Shown here: positions 39,374 through 48,756 of the stretch, piece by piece
Numbering within the stretch: position 1 is the first letter of the stretch
How the letters are laid out: each line of letters opens with the position of its first letter
Origin: Saccharopolyspora flava
GTDB taxonomy: Bacteria; Actinomycetota; Actinomycetes; Mycobacteriales; Pseudonocardiaceae
NCBI RefSeq assembly: GCF_900116135.1
Contig: NZ_FOZX01000001.1
Location: forward strand, 372,001 to 436,000
Direction of reading: 5' to 3'
DNA: 64,000 nt
Program-made: the position numbers and the translations under genes
Notes under the pieces: model-generated
Told to the model about the DNA's origin: nothing
The model's input: only the letters and a program-made list of their open reading frames with translations
Database searches by the model: none

Positions 39374-40102
39374 CTACGCCGGCTTGCGGGCGATCGCGTG
39401 CAGCCGGGTGGCGATGTCGCGCAGCGGCGAGCGGGTCGCCGCCGCGTGCTCCAGCTCGGCCACCGCGTCGGCGGTGCGCGGGTTGTCGTCGGTGACCGAA
39501 CCCGGCACCAGATCGCTGAGCGCGCCCTGCCCCTGGATCAGCTCGACGGTGAAGCCGCCGGCGCCCAGCGTCTCCTGCAGGCCCTCGGAGTCGAAGCGGC
39601 GCTGCAGGGTCTCGGACCCGGCGTCGAGCACGCCGTCGGCGTCGTCGAGCAGCCGCAGCGCCTCGCTCACCCGACCGGCCAGCGCGCGGGCCAGCACCGC
39701 CGCGTAGCGGTTGGCGACCAGCACCGAGACGGCCCCGCCGGGAGCGGTGGCGTCCGCCAGCGCGGCGACCGCCGCCTGCACGTCGTCGACGACCTCGAGC
39801 AGGCCGTGCGCCAGCACCAGGTCCGCCCCGCCGTCGGGGCTCAGCGCCGCCAGCGCCTCGGTGTCGCCCTGCAGCGGCGTCACGCGGTCGGCGACCCCGG
39901 CGTCCTCCGCGCGGCGCTGCAACGTCGCCAGGGCGTTCGGGCTGGGGTCGATGACGGTCACCGCGCACCCGGCCTCGGCCAGCGGAACCGCCCACACCCC
40001 GCTGCCGCCGCCGACGTCGAGCACGCGCGGGCGTCGACCCAGCCGCTCCGCCGCGCGGGCGATCTCGGTTTCCAGCACCTGGTGGACGGCGTCCGATCTC
40101 AT
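39374..40102 (-). CDS. SAM-dependent methyltransferase (class I)
   Basis: A 242-residue Rossmann-fold methyltransferase. The SAM loop is RVLDVGGGSGVWAVPLAEAG, the acidic strand end is VTVIDPSP, and LQGDTEAL and ADLVLAHGLLEVVDD follow. The substrate cannot be inferred. It resembles the SmtA/CmoM-like group in the C-terminal ARYAAVLARAL-type segment. The gene is divergent from parA-like, with a three-arm repeat in between. Confidence 0.88.
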   Translation of the reverse strand: MRSDAVHQVLETEIARAAERLGRRPRVLDVGGGSGVWAVPLAEAGCAVTVIDPSPNALATLQRRAEDAGVADRVTPLQGDTEALAALSPDGGADLVLAHGLLEVVDDVQAAVAALADATAPGGAVSVLVANRYAAVLARALAGRVSEALRLLDDADGVLDAGSETLQRRFDSEGLQETLGAGGFTVELIQGQGALSDLVPGSVTDDNPRTADAVAELEHAAATRSPLRDIATRLHAIARKPA

Positions 40103-40173
40103 GCCCCAGAGCGTAATGCCGCCGCGCCGACCCCTCGCACCGACGGGTCCACGACACGCCCGCGAACCCCCAC

Positions 40174-40243
40174 GTCAAAAACTCCGGTTTTCGTCGGGTC
40201 GAAAACCGGAGTTTTTGACCCGACGAAAACCGGGGTTTTTGAC
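40174..40243. repeat. Three-arm inverted repeat between divergent genes
   Basis: Arm L (40174-40200) can pair perfectly over 19 nt with arm M (40201-40219), or over 26 of 27 positions with arm R (40217-40243); the two pairings exclude each other. The arms are made of GTCAAAAACTCCGG and GTCGAAAACCGG words. Unlike the other members, it lies between two gene starts, about 70 bp from one and 80 bp from the other, not at gene ends. Confidence 0.85.
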
Positions 40244-40326
40244 CTCGGGAGCGGGGTGACGGAGGTGATGCGGGTAAATCTTGGACAGCACTGCTGCTCG
40301 GGAAGCGGGTTCCGTAGGCTACATGC

Positions 40327-41163
40327 GTGCAGACGGTTGCGGTGCTGAGTCTCAAAGGCGGCGTGGGCAAGACGACCGTGGTGCTCGGGCTCGCCTCGGC
40401 GGCCATGCGGCGCGGCGTCCGGACGCTGGTGGTCGACCTCGACCCGCAGTGCAACGCCACGGCCGCCCTGGAGCCGGAGGAGACGGCGAAGGGCCTGAGC
40501 GACGTCCTCGCCGACCCCCGCCCCGAGGTGGTGCGCGCGGCGGTCACCGGCAGCGCCTGGGGCGAGGAGGTCGACGTGCTCGTCGGCTCCGAGGACGCCG
40601 AGAACCTCAACGGGAACCACGCCGACGGCGGTCACCTGTCCCGGCTCGACGAGGCGCTGTCCGAACTGGACGGTCTGATCGCCGACGGTGAACTCCCCTA
40701 CCAGCTGGTGCTGCTGGACTGCCCGCCGTCGCTGGGCAGGCTGACCCGCTCGGCGCTGGTCGCCGCCGACCGGGCGCTGCTGGTGACCGAGCCGACGATC
40801 TTCGCGGTCTCCGGCGTGCAGCGCGCCTTCGAGGCCGTGCAGGCCGAGCGCAGCAACAACCCGGACCTGCAGCCGCTGGGCGTGGTGGTCAACCGGGTGC
40901 GGCCGCGCTCGCACGAGCACCAGTACCGCATCGACGAGCTGCGCGACATCTTCGGCCCGCTGGTCATGCCGGTGGCGCTGCCCGACCGGCTCGCGGTGCA
41001 GCAGGCCCAGGGCGCGTGCATGCCGATCCACCAGTGGGGCACTCCGGGTGCCCGCGAGGTGGCGCTGGCGTTCAACCTGATCCTCGCCCGCACGCTGCGC
41101 GCGGGACGCCTCCGCCGCCCGGAGGCCGACGACGACGAGGACTACGTCGAGGAAGCCGAGTGA
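40327..41163 (+). CDS. ParA-like ATPase
   Basis: A 278-residue deviant-Walker ATPase. The P-loop is KGGVGKTT at 10-17, and the switch-type Asp is in VLLDCPPSLG. It is an orphan ParA with no ParB gene beside it, so it is unlikely to be the chromosomal partition ATPase. A role in positioning a cell-envelope or chemosensory cargo is possible. The C-terminus is acidic (EADDDEDYVEEAE). The gap to the nei gene is 4 bp, which suggests an operon. Confidence 0.9.
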   Translation: MQTVAVLSLKGGVGKTTVVLGLASAAMRRGVRTLVVDLDPQCNATAALEPEETAKGLSDVLADPRPEVVRAAVTGSAWGEEVDVLVGSEDAENLNGNHADGGHLSRLDEALSELDGLIADGELPYQLVLLDCPPSLGRLTRSALVAADRALLVTEPTIFAVSGVQRAFEAVQAERSNNPDLQPLGVVVNRVRPRSHEHQYRIDELRDIFGPLVMPVALPDRLAVQQAQGACMPIHQWGTPGAREVALAFNLILARTLRAGRLRRPEADDDEDYVEEAE

Positions 41164-41167
41164 CGCG

Positions 41168-41947
41168 GTGCCCGAGGGCGACACGGTCTTCCTCGCCTGC
41201 CACCGGCTGAACGAGGCGCTGGCGGGCCGGGAACTGGTCCGCGGCGAGCTCCGGCACCCTCGGCTGTCCACTGTGGAGCTCGCCGGGCGGGTCGTCGCCG
41301 AGGTCCGGCCGGCGGGCAAGCACCTGCTGATCCGCTTCGAGCACGGCCGCACGCTGCACAACCACCTGCGCATGGACGGCGCCTGGCACCTCTACGCCCC
41401 CGGCGAGCGGTGGCGGCGGCCCGGGCACCAGGCCCGCGCGGTGCTGGCGACGGCCGATCGGGTCGCGGTCGGCTTCGCCCTGCACGACATGCGCTGGATC
41501 CCCACCTCGCGGGAGCCCGAACTCGTCGGCCACCTCGGACCGGACCTGCTCTCGCCGGACTGGGGCCCGGACTCGGAGGCCGAGGCGGTGCGCGGGCTCA
41601 CCGCCGATCCGCAGCGCGAGATCGGCCTGGCGCTGATGGATCAGCGGATCATGGCGGGGGTCGGCAACCTCTACAAGACCGAGGTCTGCTTCCTGCTCGG
41701 CCGCTCGCCGTGGACCCCGGTCGCCGAGATCGACGCCCGCGAGGCGGTCCGGCTCAGCCACGAGCTCCTGCTGCGCAACGCCTGGCACCCGGAGCAGACC
41801 ACGACCAAGAGCCTCCGCCGCGGCGACCAGCACTGGGTCTACGGCCGCAGGGCCTGCCTGCGCTGCGGAAACCCGGTCCGCCGAGGCTCCCAGGGCACTC
41901 CCCCGGACTCCCGAGTCACCTACCACTGCCCCCGCTGCCAACCCTGA
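41168..41947 (+). CDS. nei2: Fpg/Nei-family DNA glycosylase (Nei2-like)
   Basis: A 259-residue base-excision repair enzyme that removes oxidised bases and cuts the abasic site. The catalytic N-terminal Pro2-Glu3 (PEGDTVF) is present after GTG. The helix-two-turn-helix region includes MDQRIMAGVGNLYKTEVCF, and the C-terminal zinc finger is CLRCGNPV with YHCPRCQ. PEGDT at the start and the overall form match mycobacterial Nei2. Confidence 0.92.
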   Translation: MPEGDTVFLACHRLNEALAGRELVRGELRHPRLSTVELAGRVVAEVRPAGKHLLIRFEHGRTLHNHLRMDGAWHLYAPGERWRRPGHQARAVLATADRVAVGFALHDMRWIPTSREPELVGHLGPDLLSPDWGPDSEAEAVRGLTADPQREIGLALMDQRIMAGVGNLYKTEVCFLLGRSPWTPVAEIDAREAVRLSHELLLRNAWHPEQTTTKSLRRGDQHWVYGRRACLRCGNPVRRGSQGTPPDSRVTYHCPRCQP

Positions 41948-41970
41948 CCCGCGGGTCCGCGGCACTCGGC

Positions 41971-42046
41971 AGGGGACAGTTTTAGCCATAACCACCCGGG
42001 TCCGATGTCCGAAATGTCGGGGCAGTTATGGCTAAAACTGTCCCCT
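41971..42046. repeat. Inverted repeat, CAGTTTT family, between nei2 and permease genes
   Basis: Two perfect 21-nt arms (41971-41991 and 42026-42046) around a 34-nt loop. The arm reads AGGGGACAGTTTTAGCC and continues with ATAA. It lies between converging genes, 24 bp from one stop and 54 bp from the other, and may work as a two-way terminator. Confidence 0.85.
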
Positions 42047-42099
42047 GGTGACGAACGCACCTACCGCGACAGGGCGATGGTGCGGGAGGGAAGGCCAGG

Positions 42100-43368
42100 T
42101 CAGGGCATGTTGCGGAGGTCGGCGAGGTTTCGCAGGAGGGGGTAGACGATCACTATGCCGATCGAGCCCCAGACCAGGCCGGTGATCCGCAGGTCGCCGA
42201 CCGAGAGCGTCAGGTCGCCGACGCCGGCGATGACCGCCGTGCCCAGCACCGCGAGGTTGACCGGGTCGGCGAAGTCGACGCGGGCGTCGAGCCAGATGCG
42301 GACCCCGACCAGCGCGAGCATCCCGAACAGCACCAGCGTCGCGCCGCCGAGCACGCCCAGCGGCACCGTGTTGATCAGCGCGGCGAGCTTCGGCGAGAAC
42401 GACAGCACGATCGCCGCCACCGCCGCCACCAGGCAGGACGCCGTGGAGTAGACGCGGGTCGCGGCCATCACGCCGATGTTGGCCGCGTAGCTGCTCACCG
42501 CCGAACCGCCCGCCGAACCCGACAGCATCGTCGCGAGCCCGCCGCCGATCAGCGCGTCGCCGACGTAGGGGTCGAGATCGCGGCCGGACACCGCCGCCGT
42601 GGCCTTGAGGTGCGCGACGTGCTCGGCGACCAGCACGATCGCCAGCGGCAGCACGAACGGCACCACCGAGACGTGGATCCGCGGCGTGATCAGCTCCGGG
42701 AACCCGATCCACGGCGCCGCCGCCAGCTGGGCGAGGCGCTCCGGCACCAGCTGCCCCATCATCGCCGCGTAGGACCAGCCGACCAGCACGCCGACGAGCA
42801 CCGCCACCCGCCCGGCCATGCCGCGGCTGATCACGGTCAGCAGCACGACGGTCCCCAGCGTCAGCGCGGCGGGCACCCGCTGCTGGTCGAACGACGCCAC
42901 CGACTGCGGGGCGAGGCTCAACCCGATCATGAGCACGATCGCGCCGGTCACCACCGGCGGCATCGCGGTCTCCAGCAGTCGCACGCCCAGCGCCTTGACC
43001 GCGACCCCGAAGGCCAGCACCACCAGGCCGACCACCATGATCCCGCCGAGCAGCGCCGCCGGGCCGGCGCCGACCTCGCTGACCGCGGCGCCCATCGGCA
43101 CCACGAACGCCACCGACGAGCCGAGGTAGGCGGGCACCCGGTTGCGGGTGATCACCAGGAAGAGCAGGGTGCCGATGCCGGAGAGCAGCAGCGTGGTGGC
43201 GACCGGGAAGCCGGTCAGCAGCGGCACCAGCGTCGTCGTGCCGAACATCGCGAGCAGGTGCTGGACGCCGAAGCCGATCGTGAGCGGCCAGCTCAGCCGT
43301 TCCTCGGAGGACACGACGGAATCGCGCAGCAGTCGTCGACCGTTGCCGTGCACGGCCCACAACGCCAC
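42100..43368 (-). CDS. NCS2 uracil/xanthine permease
   Basis: A 422-residue nucleobase:cation symporter with about 14 membrane segments. Marks are FGVQHLLAMFGTTTLVPLLTG in TM1, IVLVAEHVAHLKA near TM8 and SGSAGGSAVSSYAANIGVMA near TM10. The GTTTLVP and GVLGGAT segments favour the UraA (uracil) branch over xanthine carriers. No regulator is next to it. Confidence 0.92.
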   Translation of the reverse strand: MALWAVHGNGRRLLRDSVVSSEERLSWPLTIGFGVQHLLAMFGTTTLVPLLTGFPVATTLLLSGIGTLLFLVITRNRVPAYLGSSVAFVVPMGAAVSEVGAGPAALLGGIMVVGLVVLAFGVAVKALGVRLLETAMPPVVTGAIVLMIGLSLAPQSVASFDQQRVPAALTLGTVVLLTVISRGMAGRVAVLVGVLVGWSYAAMMGQLVPERLAQLAAAPWIGFPELITPRIHVSVVPFVLPLAIVLVAEHVAHLKATAAVSGRDLDPYVGDALIGGGLATMLSGSAGGSAVSSYAANIGVMAATRVYSTASCLVAAVAAIVLSFSPKLAALINTVPLGVLGGATLVLFGMLALVGVRIWLDARVDFADPVNLAVLGTAVIAGVGDLTLSVGDLRITGLVWGSIGIVIVYPLLRNLADLRNMP

Positions 43369-43529
43369 ATCGGCCTCCCCGAGCCACCCGATCAGGCGGA
43401 TTCACTGTCACGGCATGTGATGACTGGGGAAAGATTACTATTCGGCATCGCGCAATCAAGTCACCCGGGTCCGTCGTCGCTAAAAATATCGACTACCGCT
43501 AGTGACTCGGATGCAGCGCGTCGTGAAAA

Positions 43530-44342
43530 TCAGTGCTGAGCGGACCCGTCCGCTTCGCCGAAGACCTCGCGCATCCCGGCCGCCAGACCCGCCAGCCGGT
43601 CGGTCGCGTCCTGCAGCTGGTGCCGCTGCTCGCCGGCGCCGCTCGCGGCCACCGCCTTGCCCGCCGCGGCGACCACGCCGCCGTAGCTCGCCACGCCCTC
43701 GTCCAGCTCCGCCCGCAACCGGTCGACGTCCGCGCGCAACTCCCGCTGCTCGGCCGGTGGCGCGTAGCGCATCGCCGACTCCACCGCGACCAGCCGCTGC
43801 GCTCCCCGGCGCAGCTCCGCGGCCGCGGTGTCGGCCGTCGCGCGGGCCTCCGCCGCCGACGCACCCGCACCGGCCGAGGTGAGCTCGGCCAGCGCGGAGT
43901 GCAACGTCTGCTCGGCGTCCCGCAACCGCTGCATCGGCGGTCGCGCCGCCGAACCCGGCGCCGGGAGCAGCTCGGAGGCGCTGGGCTCCGGCAGCGGCGT
44001 GTTCTTCAACTTCCGGTACTTCAGCCCGGCCTGCACCGCGCCCACACCGCCGACCACGGCGACACCGCCGAGACCGACGCCGACCGTCTCCCCCGCGTAC
44101 TGCCAGAAGAAGATCGTGTCCAGGATCGGCGTCATCCACGAGGCGACGGCGCCGAGCCCGAAAACACCGGCGGTGACCGCGCTGCCGTTGGCGATCCGCT
44201 TGGCCGTCCGGCGCCGCCGGATCAGCCGCGCCCGCGGATCGCGCCACCCGGCCCACCTGCGGCGCACCTCGGTCGCCACGGGCCCGCGCAGGGTGTCCAG
44301 GGCCGCCTCACCCAGCTGCGCGAGCTCCTGCTTCCGGGACAT
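43530..44342 (-). CDS. pspM: Phage shock membrane partner PspM
   Basis: A 270-residue protein directly after pspA, as in mycobacteria (Rv2743c position). Two membrane segments (about 52-72 and 82-103) are preceded by a basic segment DPRARLIRRRRTAKRI. The C-terminal half is Ala-rich helical. PspM is thought to bind PspA and link it to the membrane. The gap to pspA is 18 bp. Naming rests mostly on gene order and layout. Confidence 0.82.
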   Translation of the reverse strand: MSRKQELAQLGEAALDTLRGPVATEVRRRWAGWRDPRARLIRRRRTAKRIANGSAVTAGVFGLGAVASWMTPILDTIFFWQYAGETVGVGLGGVAVVGGVGAVQAGLKYRKLKNTPLPEPSASELLPAPGSAARPPMQRLRDAEQTLHSALAELTSAGAGASAAEARATADTAAAELRRGAQRLVAVESAMRYAPPAEQRELRADVDRLRAELDEGVASYGGVVAAAGKAVAASGAGEQRHQLQDATDRLAGLAAGMREVFGEADGSAQH

Positions 44343-44360
44343 GGCGCGCCTCCGCCTCGG

Positions 44361-45185
44361 TCAGGCCTGGTCGGCCTGCGGCTTCTCCTGCTTCTTGGTC
44401 TCCGCCGGGGTCTCGCCGCCGGAGATCTGCTGCTGCGCACCGCCGGTGACCTGCTGCTGGTCGCCGCCGCCCATGGAGGCGCGCAGCTGCGCGAGGCGGT
44501 TGGAGCCGGCGGCGTCGATCGAGGCCTGCTCGACCTCCATCATCCGGCCCTGCACGCTGTTCTGCGCCAGCTCGGCCTCGCCGAGAGCCGTGGTGTAGCG
44601 CTGCTCGATCTTGTCCCGGACCTCGTCCAGCGACGGCGTGTTGCCGGGAGCCGCGACCTCGGTCATCGACTTCATCGACGCCGAGACCTGCTCCTGCATC
44701 TTGGCCTGCTCCAGCTGGCTGAGCAGCTTGGTGCGCTCGGCGATCTTCTGCTGCAGGACCTGCGCGTTGCGCTCGACGGCCTGCTTGGCCTGCTCGGCGG
44801 CGCCCAGCGACTGGTCGTGCAGCGTCTTGAGGTCCTCGACGCCCTGCTCCGCGCTGACCAGCTGGCTGGCCAGCTGGGTGGCGGTCTCCTCGTACTTCTG
44901 GGCCTTGGCCTCGTCGCCCTCGGCGCGGGCCTGGTCGGCCATGACCAGCGCCTGCTTGGCCGACGCCTGCAGCTTCTCGACCTCACCGAGCTGGCGGTTG
45001 AGCTTCATCTCCAGCTGACGCTGGTTGCCGATCACCGAGGCGGCCTGCTGGGAGAGCGTCTGGTGCTGCCGCTGGGCCTCTTCGATGGCCTGCTGGATCT
45101 GCACCTTCGGGTCCGCGTGCTCGTCGACCTTCGACGAGAAGGACGCCATCAGGTACTTCCAGGCCTTCACGAACGGGTTGGCCAT
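44361..45185 (-). CDS. pspA: Phage shock protein A homologue
   Basis: A 274-residue PspA/Vipp1/ESCRT-III family protein, almost wholly coiled-coil, that binds stressed inner membrane. It begins [20 protein letters not shown], where the start of helix 0/1 lies, with [18 protein letters not shown] following. The C-terminal 40 residues are Gln/Gly-rich. In mycobacteria clgR, pspA and pspM form one operon; here a terminator separates clgR from pspA, so pspA probably has its own promoter in the 45186-45437 gap. Confidence 0.94.
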   Translation of the reverse strand: MANPFVKAWKYLMASFSSKVDEHADPKVQIQQAIEEAQRQHQTLSQQAASVIGNQRQLEMKLNRQLGEVEKLQASAKQALVMADQARAEGDEAKAQKYEETATQLASQLVSAEQGVEDLKTLHDQSLGAAEQAKQAVERNAQVLQQKIAERTKLLSQLEQAKMQEQVSASMKSMTEVAAPGNTPSLDEVRDKIEQRYTTALGEAELAQNSVQGRMMEVEQASIDAAGSNRLAQLRASMGGGDQQQVTGGAQQQISGGETPAETKKQEKPQADQA

Positions 45186-45493
45186 CTCCTCCGCCTGCCT
45201 TCTTTCCGCTTGCCTGCCACGTGGCACTGCGAGCCGTCTGCCCCCAGCCGATCTCTCGTCGGTACAACGCACCAAGAGCCCCGGCTGGTTCCATCGTGTC
45301 AGGTAGTCGTGTCCGCTTCCACCAAACACGGCAGATCTCCGGGTATTTCCCGGAGCGCTCAGCGTTGATCGAACCAGGCACGTCCGGACGCCGCCGCTCC
45401 GGGTGCATAACGGACATAGAACCGTGATCAACAAAAACCGACCGCCCCGCGGACCAGCTGGTCACGCGGGGCGGTCGGGTGTCGTCTAGTCGT
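45186..45493. promoter_or_regulatory. clgR-pspA gap
   Basis: A 308-bp gap with the clgR terminator (45438-45478) and about 250 bp of probable pspA promoter region. I cannot place a sigma-factor box with confidence. Confidence 0.5.
45438..45478 (-). terminator. clgR intrinsic terminator
   Basis: A 14-bp GC-rich stem (45438-45451 with 45465-45478), 13-nt loop, followed on the minus strand by TTTTTGTTG. It begins 16 bp after the clgR stop. Confidence 0.9.
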
Positions 45494-45925
45494 TCAGGCG
45501 GCCACTACCTGCTTGCGCACCGGAGCGCTGATGCGCTGGCTGAGCACCGGCTGCAGCCCCGCGCGGGTCTCACCGGCTTCGGCGAACTGCTGCTCGGCGT
45601 CGGAGAGCTCGGCACCGATGAGGCTCGGCACCAGCTGACCGCCGTCGAGGTCCGCGGTCGCGGGCTCCTCGACGACCGATGGCACGACCATCGTCCTGTC
45701 GAGGTCACCGGCCACGGTCACCAACAGCTCTGGCAGCGGCAGGTCCAAGGCATCACAGATCGAGGACAGCAGCTCACTGGACGCCTCCTTGCGGCCCCGT
45801 TCGACCTCGGACAGGTATCCGAGGCTCACCCGGGCAGCGCGCGAAACGTCCCGCAACGTCCGAGACTGTGCGGTCCGGGCGCGGCGCAGCCGTTCACCGA
45901 CCGCCTCCCGCAACAATACGGTCAT
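45494..45925 (-). CDS. clgR: Transcriptional activator ClgR
   Basis: A 143-residue Xre-type regulator. The helix-turn-helix region is [19 protein letters not shown], followed by [20 protein letters not shown]. ClgR activates clp protease genes and, in mycobacteria, the psp genes under envelope stress. The C-terminus ends in VVAA, and hydrophobic Ala-Ala tails are a ClpP degradation tag in homologues. Position beside pspA and pgsA supports the name. A ClgR-type box lies about 100 bp upstream. Confidence 0.93.
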   Translation of the reverse strand: MTVLLREAVGERLRRARTAQSRTLRDVSRAARVSLGYLSEVERGRKEASSELLSSICDALDLPLPELLVTVAGDLDRTMVVPSVVEEPATADLDGGQLVPSLIGAELSDAEQQFAEAGETRAGLQPVLSQRISAPVRKQVVAA

Positions 45926-46022
45926 CGCGCGCCTCCCTTCCTTCGTCGCCTTCCGCGTGCACTACGCGTGAACGCCCCCTACGTTACTCATCGATGGGCC
46001 GGAACGAGAACGATCGAGCGGA

Positions 46023-46040
46023 AGTCCGCCCAGGGCGAAC
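46023..46040 (-). promoter_or_regulatory. Candidate ClgR operator
   Basis: The segment CGCCCAGGGCGAAC (46027-46040) fits the CGCYNANRGCGWWS core of the ClgR site described for Corynebacterium. It is in the clgR promoter region, which suggests self-regulation. Confidence 0.6.
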
Positions 46041-46130
46041 GACTCATGATCGATCGGACTAGTCCCCGTTGGGCCATGTTCACGCAGCGCACAGCGCAGC
46101 CGGACACATGACGGCCCCCTTGTAAATTGT

Positions 46131-46622
46131 TCAACGCAGCATCCCGGCGAAGTGTTCCAGAGCCACCCGAACGGCCGCCGCGCGCACCGCGTGACGGTCC
46201 CCGCCGAGCACCTCCGTGCGCACCTCGACGCCGTTCGGCCCGGAGAACCCCAGGTGAACGGTGCCGGGAGCGACCCCGTCCTGCGGATCGGGCCCGGCGA
46301 CACCGGTCAGCCCGACGCCCCAGTCCGCACCGCACCGATCCGACGCGCCGGCGGCGAGTTGGCACGCCACGTCGGGGTGGACCGCGCCGTGCTCGGCCAG
46401 CAGCCCCGGATCGACCCCGGCCAGCCGGTCCTTGAGGTCGGTGGCGTAGACGACCAGCCCGCCGCGCACCACCGCGCTCGACCCGGGCACCTCGGTCAGC
46501 GCCGCCGAGACCAGCCCGGCGGTCAGCGACTCGGCGGTCGCGACCGTCTCACCGCGCCCGCGCAGCGTCTCGATCAGGCCGGCGACCTGCGCGAACGGCA
46601 CTCCGAGGGCGTCGAGGATCAT
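46131..46622 (-). CDS. cinA: CinA-family nicotinamide-nucleotide amidohydrolase
   Basis: A 163-residue single-domain protein matching the CinA C-terminal (PncC) domain, which removes the amide from NMN in NAD recycling. Marks are ETVATAESLTAGLVSAALTE, GGLVVYATDLK and GLTGVAGPDPQDGVAPGTVH. The N-terminal MoCF-like domain of full CinA is absent, as usual for this locus. Overlaps pgsA by 4 bp (ATGA). Confidence 0.94.
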   Translation of the reverse strand: MILDALGVPFAQVAGLIETLRGRGETVATAESLTAGLVSAALTEVPGSSAVVRGGLVVYATDLKDRLAGVDPGLLAEHGAVHPDVACQLAAGASDRCGADWGVGLTGVAGPDPQDGVAPGTVHLGFSGPNGVEVRTEVLGGDRHAVRAAAVRVALEHFAGMLR

Positions 46623-47197
46623 CGCTGGGCACCCGCCGCCCGCAGCCGCAGCGCGCGGACCACGTAGTCCAGGCCGGTCACCACGGTGGCCAGCAGCGCG
46701 GCGCCGAGCACGACCCAGCGCGGGATGTCGGCCCAGGAACCCAGCGGCATCAGGTAGAGCCCGATGGCGATGGCCTGCAGCAACGTCTTGATCTTGCCGC
46801 CGTGGCTGGCGGCGATGACGCCGTGCCGGATCACCCAGAACCGCAGCAGCGTCACGCCCAGCTCGCGGACGATGATCACCCAGGTGGCCCACCACCACAG
46901 GTCGCCGAGCAGGCTCAGCCCGACCAGCGCGGCGCCGGTGAGCGCCTTGTCGGCGATGGGGTCGGCGATCTTGCCGAAGTCGGTGACCAGCCCGCGCCTG
47001 CGGGCGACCTCGCCGTCGATCCGGTCGGTCACCGAGGCCAGCACGAACACGGCGGTGGCGATCCAGCGCCACAGGTCGTCGTGGCCGTCGGCCCAGAACA
47101 GGGCGACCAGGAACACCGGCACCAGCAGCAGCCGGGACACGGTCAGGACGTTGGCGAGGTTGAGGACGGGGACCTGCGCCTGCCCTTCGGCCGTCAT
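46619..47197 (-). CDS. pgsA: CDP-alcohol phosphatidyltransferase PgsA
   Basis: A 192-residue membrane enzyme with about five segments, most likely CDP-diacylglycerol--glycerol-3-phosphate transferase. The family signature Dx2DGx2ARx8Gx3Dx3D is seen with a difference: the segment reads [14 protein letters not shown], then [16 protein letters not shown], so the metal-site aspartates are kept. Start 47197 overlaps the rimO stop (ATGA). Confidence 0.94.
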   Translation of the reverse strand: MTAEGQAQVPVLNLANVLTVSRLLLVPVFLVALFWADGHDDLWRWIATAVFVLASVTDRIDGEVARRRGLVTDFGKIADPIADKALTGAALVGLSLLGDLWWWATWVIIVRELGVTLLRFWVIRHGVIAASHGGKIKTLLQAIAIGLYLMPLGSWADIPRWVVLGAALLATVVTGLDYVVRALRLRAAGAQR

Positions 47198-48624
47198 GGC
47201 TGCTCCCCGGAGCTCTCTCCAGCGCTCTCCAGCGGACGCACCACCAGGTCGACGCCGTCGCTGTCGATGACCTCGCATCGCACCAGCTCGCCCACGGCCA
47301 GGTCGTCGGTGTCGACGATCAGGCACTCGCCGTCGACCTCGGGACCCTGGTGGTCGGCGCGGCCGATGATGTCGTCCTCGTCGAAGCGCTCGACCAGGAC
47401 GGTGACCTCGGTGCCGATGCGGTCCTCGGCGCGCTGCGCGCTGAGCTCCTCGGCGAGGGCGGTCAGCTTCTCGACGCGGTCGGCGACGACCTCGGCGTCG
47501 AGCTTGCCGTCGAAGCCCTCGGCCTCGGTGCCGTCCTCGTCGGAGTAGCCGAACACGCCGACGGCGTCCAGCCGGGCGCGGGTCAGGAAGTCCTGCAGCT
47601 CGGCGAAGTCCTCCTCGGTCTCACCGGGGAAGCCGACGATGAAGTTGCTGCGGATGCCCGCCTCCGGCGCCAGCTCCCGGATCTGCTCGATGAGCTGCAG
47701 GAACGACTCGGTGGAGCCGAACCGGCGCATCCGGCGCAGCACGGACTCGCTGGAGTGCTGGAACGACAGGTCGAAGTAGGTCGCCACACCGGGCGTGGTG
47801 GCGATGGTGCGCACCAGGTCGGGCCGGGTCTCGGCGGGCTGCAGGTAGGACACCCGGACCCGCTCGACGCCGTCGAGCTCGGCCAGCCGCGGCAGCAGCG
47901 TCACCAGCGCCCGCTGGTCGGAGAGGTCCTTGCCGTAGGACGTGGAGTTCTCGCTGACCAGGAACAGCTCCTTGGCGCCGTTCTTGGCCAGCCAGGCCCC
48001 TTCGCCCAGGACCTCTTCCGGCGGGCGGGAGAGGAAGGAGCCGCGGAAGGACGGGATCGCGCAGAACGAGCAGCGGCGGTCGCAGCCGGAGGCGAGCTTG
48101 AGCGCGGCGACCGGCGAGTCGTCGAGCCGGCGGCGCGAGACCTCGCGCGCGGCGGGCACCCAGCCGTGCCCGGGCACGGCGACCTCGGCCGCGGCGGCCG
48201 GGCGGGACACCGGGCTGATCGGCAGCATCTTGCGCCGGTCCTGCGGCTGGTGGGACTCCAGCGCGCGGCCGGCGAGGACGTCGTCGAGCCGGTCGGCGAG
48301 GTTGTCGTAGTGGTCGAAGCCGAGGACGGCGTCGGCTTCGGGCATCTGCTCGGCGAGCTCGGTGCCGTAGCGCTCGGCCATGCAGCCGACGGCGACGACC
48401 TTCGCGCCGGTGTCGGAGGCGGCCAGCAGCGTGTCGACGGAGTCCTTCTTGGCGGACTCGACGAAACCGCAGGTGTTGACCACGACCACGTCGGCCTCGT
48501 CGGGCTCGACGAGGTCCCAGCCCCGGCCGTGCAGGTTGCCCGCCAGCTCTTCGGAATCCACCTCGTTGCGCGCGCAACCGAGCGTGACCATGGCGACTCG
48601 GTGGTGTTGCTGCTCGGTTGACAT
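47194..48624 (-). CDS. rimO: Ribosomal protein S12 methylthiotransferase RimO
   Basis: A 476-residue radical-SAM enzyme that adds a methylthio group to Asp of protein S12. Three N-terminal cysteines for the second cluster are in [19 protein letters not shown] and [10 protein letters not shown]. The radical-SAM CxxxCxxC is C181, C185, C188 ([11 protein letters not shown]). A TRAM-like end follows. Start at 48624. It heads a rimO-pgsA-cinA unit. Confidence 0.95.
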   Translation of the reverse strand: MSTEQQHHRVAMVTLGCARNEVDSEELAGNLHGRGWDLVEPDEADVVVVNTCGFVESAKKDSVDTLLAASDTGAKVVAVGCMAERYGTELAEQMPEADAVLGFDHYDNLADRLDDVLAGRALESHQPQDRRKMLPISPVSRPAAAAEVAVPGHGWVPAAREVSRRRLDDSPVAALKLASGCDRRCSFCAIPSFRGSFLSRPPEEVLGEGAWLAKNGAKELFLVSENSTSYGKDLSDQRALVTLLPRLAELDGVERVRVSYLQPAETRPDLVRTIATTPGVATYFDLSFQHSSESVLRRMRRFGSTESFLQLIEQIRELAPEAGIRSNFIVGFPGETEEDFAELQDFLTRARLDAVGVFGYSDEDGTEAEGFDGKLDAEVVADRVEKLTALAEELSAQRAEDRIGTEVTVLVERFDEDDIIGRADHQGPEVDGECLIVDTDDLAVGELVRCEVIDSDGVDLVVRPLESAGESSGEQP

Positions 48625-48736
48625 GGGTCGAGCCTAACGTCCCTGCTGTCGCCCTCCGGCAACGAGCCTGCCACCCGGAAGTGCGGCCGAGCGGTGGCCG
48701 AGATTACGGCCGTCCGGACGACCATCCTCCCGTTGC

Positions 48737-48755
48737 GATGGTTAGGCTTACCTAA
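48737..48755 (+). promoter_or_regulatory. Candidate iron box before the first argA-like gene
   Basis: The 19-mer at 48737-48755 (centre TTAGGCTTACCTAA) matches 15 of 19 positions of TTAGGTTAGGCTCACCTAA, the DmdR/IdeR-type site of actinobacteria. It ends one base before the GTG start, so a bound repressor would block a promoter there. Confidence 0.5.
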
Positions 48756-48756
48756 C

